Assembly: GCF_014697425.1 (NCBI RefSeq) | Contig: NZ_JACJRU010000001.1 | Coordinates: forward strand, 62,001 to 126,000 | Source: Nostoc sp. FACHB-110 | GTDB taxonomy: Bacteria > Cyanobacteriota > Cyanobacteriia > Cyanobacteriales > Nostocaceae | DNA length: 64,000 bases | Reading direction: 5' to 3' | The notes under the pieces: generated by a model | The model's database searches: none | What the model saw: only the letters and a program-made list of their open reading frames with translations | Told to the model about the DNA's origin: nothing | Translations under genes and position numbers: made by a program | In this document: positions 62,900 to 64,000 of the stretch, piece by piece | How positions within the stretch are numbered: position 1 is the first letter of the stretch | How the letters are laid out: every line of letters starts with the position of its first letter

Positions 62900-63598
62900 T
62901 TAATTTTCAGAGCTAGGTATATACGGTCTCTGGGATGTTCTCAATGTATTACTAGAAGTATCAGCAGCAAAAGAATTAGTAGCTGTTGCACTAGAGTTAG
63001 AAGCAGCTGAATTAGCAGAAGCAGGAGAGGAAAGATTTAAGAAATCAATTAATTTAAGGGTGCGACGACTGATTTTCCAACTGCCTTTTTTATTTACAAC
63101 TTCGTCTACATATGTACCGTTTGCAACATCAATACTAGTATCGGAAAGTACATGAGTAGCATGGAGATATGAAGACATTGATGCTTGATTATTTTTGACA
63201 GAAATGTTTACTGTTCCTATCAAATGTTGAGTAGCTTTGTATCCGTTTCCTTGAAATACTGAATACACAAACTTTGCCCAATCATTTGGATTATAGCTTG
63301 TTGCACTTGCTCCACTAGGAAAAATAGCAGTGATAACTGCATCTGGAGTAAAACAATTACTATAAATGTCTTTTCCTTCTTGCAGATTTCCCCTACCAAT
63401 AGCGTCAGTGCCTAATGCGTAACACATTGCCAACTCTTGAATTTCTGACTCAGCATTAGTTTGAGATGCACTTGCTAGTTCAAATTTACCTCCGATAAAT
63501 AACACCATGACTATTGCTATTAAAATCAAACTTAACCGATTTAATAGCATTGAAATAGTCCGAGATAATAATGGTTGACTACCTTTTATCGTCTCCAT
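62900..63598 (-). CDS. Exported NTF2/SnoaL-like protein
   Basis: A 232-residue protein with a likely signal peptide (hydrophobic LSLILIAIVMVLFIGGKF, then ASASQ as a possible cleavage region). The core (about 55-190) has the SnoaL/NTF2 pattern: IQELAMCYALGTDAIGRG, YSNCFTPDAVITAIFP and WKISRRTLKLID near the end. Such folds include enzymes and binding proteins; the catalytic role here is not clear. The C-terminal 40 residues (SSPASANSAASNSSAT) are low-complexity Ser/Ala-rich. The gene ends before a shared terminator. Confidence 0.85.
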   Translation of the reverse strand: METIKGSQPLLSRTISMLLNRLSLILIAIVMVLFIGGKFELASASQTNAESEIQELAMCYALGTDAIGRGNLQEGKDIYSNCFTPDAVITAIFPSGASATSYNPNDWAKFVYSVFQGNGYKATQHLIGTVNISVKNNQASMSSYLHATHVLSDTSIDVANGTYVDEVVNKKGSWKISRRTLKLIDFLNLSSPASANSAASNSSATATNSFAADTSSNTLRTSQRPYIPSSEN

Positions 63599-63899
63599 AG
63601 AATTCCTTACTAACTTTTATGGTTAATTGCCAAGAAATAATGTGATTTTACATGAATTTGTCAGCCTAAATTGACTGTAGATGAAAGTATTCATGAATCA
63701 CTATTGGAATATTTTGGGGTTATCTATAATTTTTATAACAAGGCATTTAATTAAAAGTAATTGATAAATATAACGAAATTATTTCTATACAGAAAAAATG
63801 ATAATAGTAATTAAAATTTTGAGAAGCTAAGTAAAACCCCTTTTAATTTATAAATATTTTATGTATCTGTATAAATTGCATAAAGTTAATAATACTTCC
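63599..63899. other. AT-rich region upstream of the NTF2-like gene
   Basis: No gene is seen. It is very AT-rich and should hold the promoter of the NTF2-like gene on the minus strand. Confidence 0.5.
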
Positions 63900-63990
63900 A
63901 GGACTTACGCAAAATTATGAAAAAACGAACCGCAAAGGGCGCAAAGGACACGAAGTTATAAGAGTTCGAGAGGGTTCTTGCGTAAGTCCT
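63900..63990. mobile_element. MITE-like element with perfect 13-bp inverted ends
   Basis: AGGACTTACGCAA (63900-63912) and TTGCGTAAGTCCT (63978-63990) are perfect inverted repeats around a 65-base core that contains CGCAAAGGGCGCAAAGG and no frame. Copies of ACTTCC abut the left end (63894-63899) and lie one base from the right end (63992-63997), possibly a target duplication. Elements with the GGACTTACGCAA end are common in Nostoc-type genomes. Confidence 0.75.
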
Positions 63991-64000
63991 AACTTCCTAT

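Noticed and set aside
1..64000. CRISPR arrays, rRNA and tRNA genes
   Set aside because: No direct repeats of CRISPR spacing and no cloverleaf or rRNA text were recognised; the only regular arrays are heptamers.

Overview
The window looks like chromosomal DNA of a filamentous, probably heterocyst-forming cyanobacterium (Nostocales; Nostoc/Anabaena/Calothrix-like). Seen directly: many HIP1 palindromes (GCGATCGC), a chlorophyll-pathway methyltransferase (ChlM), a ClpR/ClpP3 pair, cyanobacterial families (DUF1400, DUF1830, Uma2), very large PAS/GAF hybrid kinases, a caspase-NTPase-WD40 protein, and short tandem heptanucleotide repeats between genes. No rRNA, tRNA or CRISPR array was recognised.

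Layout. 0.4-5.6 kb: trmD, a heptamer array, ispF, an AT-rich overlapping pair (nuclease-like plus PIN-like), an orphan peptide-binding lipoprotein and larB. 5.8-10 kb: a CheB-CheR-PAS hybrid histidine kinase. 10.4-15.3 kb: argH, two small proteins, a Nudix hydrolase and an alpha/beta hydrolase with a partner gene. 15.3-16.85 kb: a TnpB-only IS605-type element whose right end supplies the stop codon of the next gene, the second of two tandem von Willebrand A genes. 19.6-25.7 kb: clpR-clpP3, a J-domain protein, truB, Uma2 and a DUF1400 hydrolase. 26-31 kb: EamA transporter, di-heme peroxidase, small heat-shock protein and SMR pump. 31.3-37.2 kb: a 1680-residue caspase/STAND/WD40 protein and an amino-acid binding lipoprotein. 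37.4-45.6 kb: small proteins, purE, nagA, chlM and a second giant hybrid kinase. 46-50 kb: small membrane proteins, an antitoxin with only a stub of its toxin, DUF1830, panE and fasciclin. 50.1-55 kb: a TPR-CHAT protein and a smaller protein sharing its N-terminal domain. 55.2-64 kb: dnaX, a glycosyltransferase, a structured intergenic region that may be an sRNA gene, a BioD-like/DRTGG protein, a DprA-like protein, MAPEG, YajQ, an NTF2-like exported protein and a MITE-like inverted repeat at the right edge.

How parts may work together. Most genes are single housekeeping units. The likely units are clpR-clpP3 (mixed protease core), the two vWA genes (4-base overlap), the hydrolase and its partner at 13.9-15.3 kb, and the 232-residue protein with the TPR-CHAT protein. 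That last pair is the most unusual system here: both share an N-terminal domain followed by a W-E-Y motif, repeated six times in the large protein, whose CHAT domain has Gln where the catalytic His is expected. A second caspase-fold protein with an intact His/Cys dyad lies about 14 kb away. Intergenic DNA is rich in heptamer arrays, hairpins and small inverted-repeat elements, some of which reach into start or stop codons.
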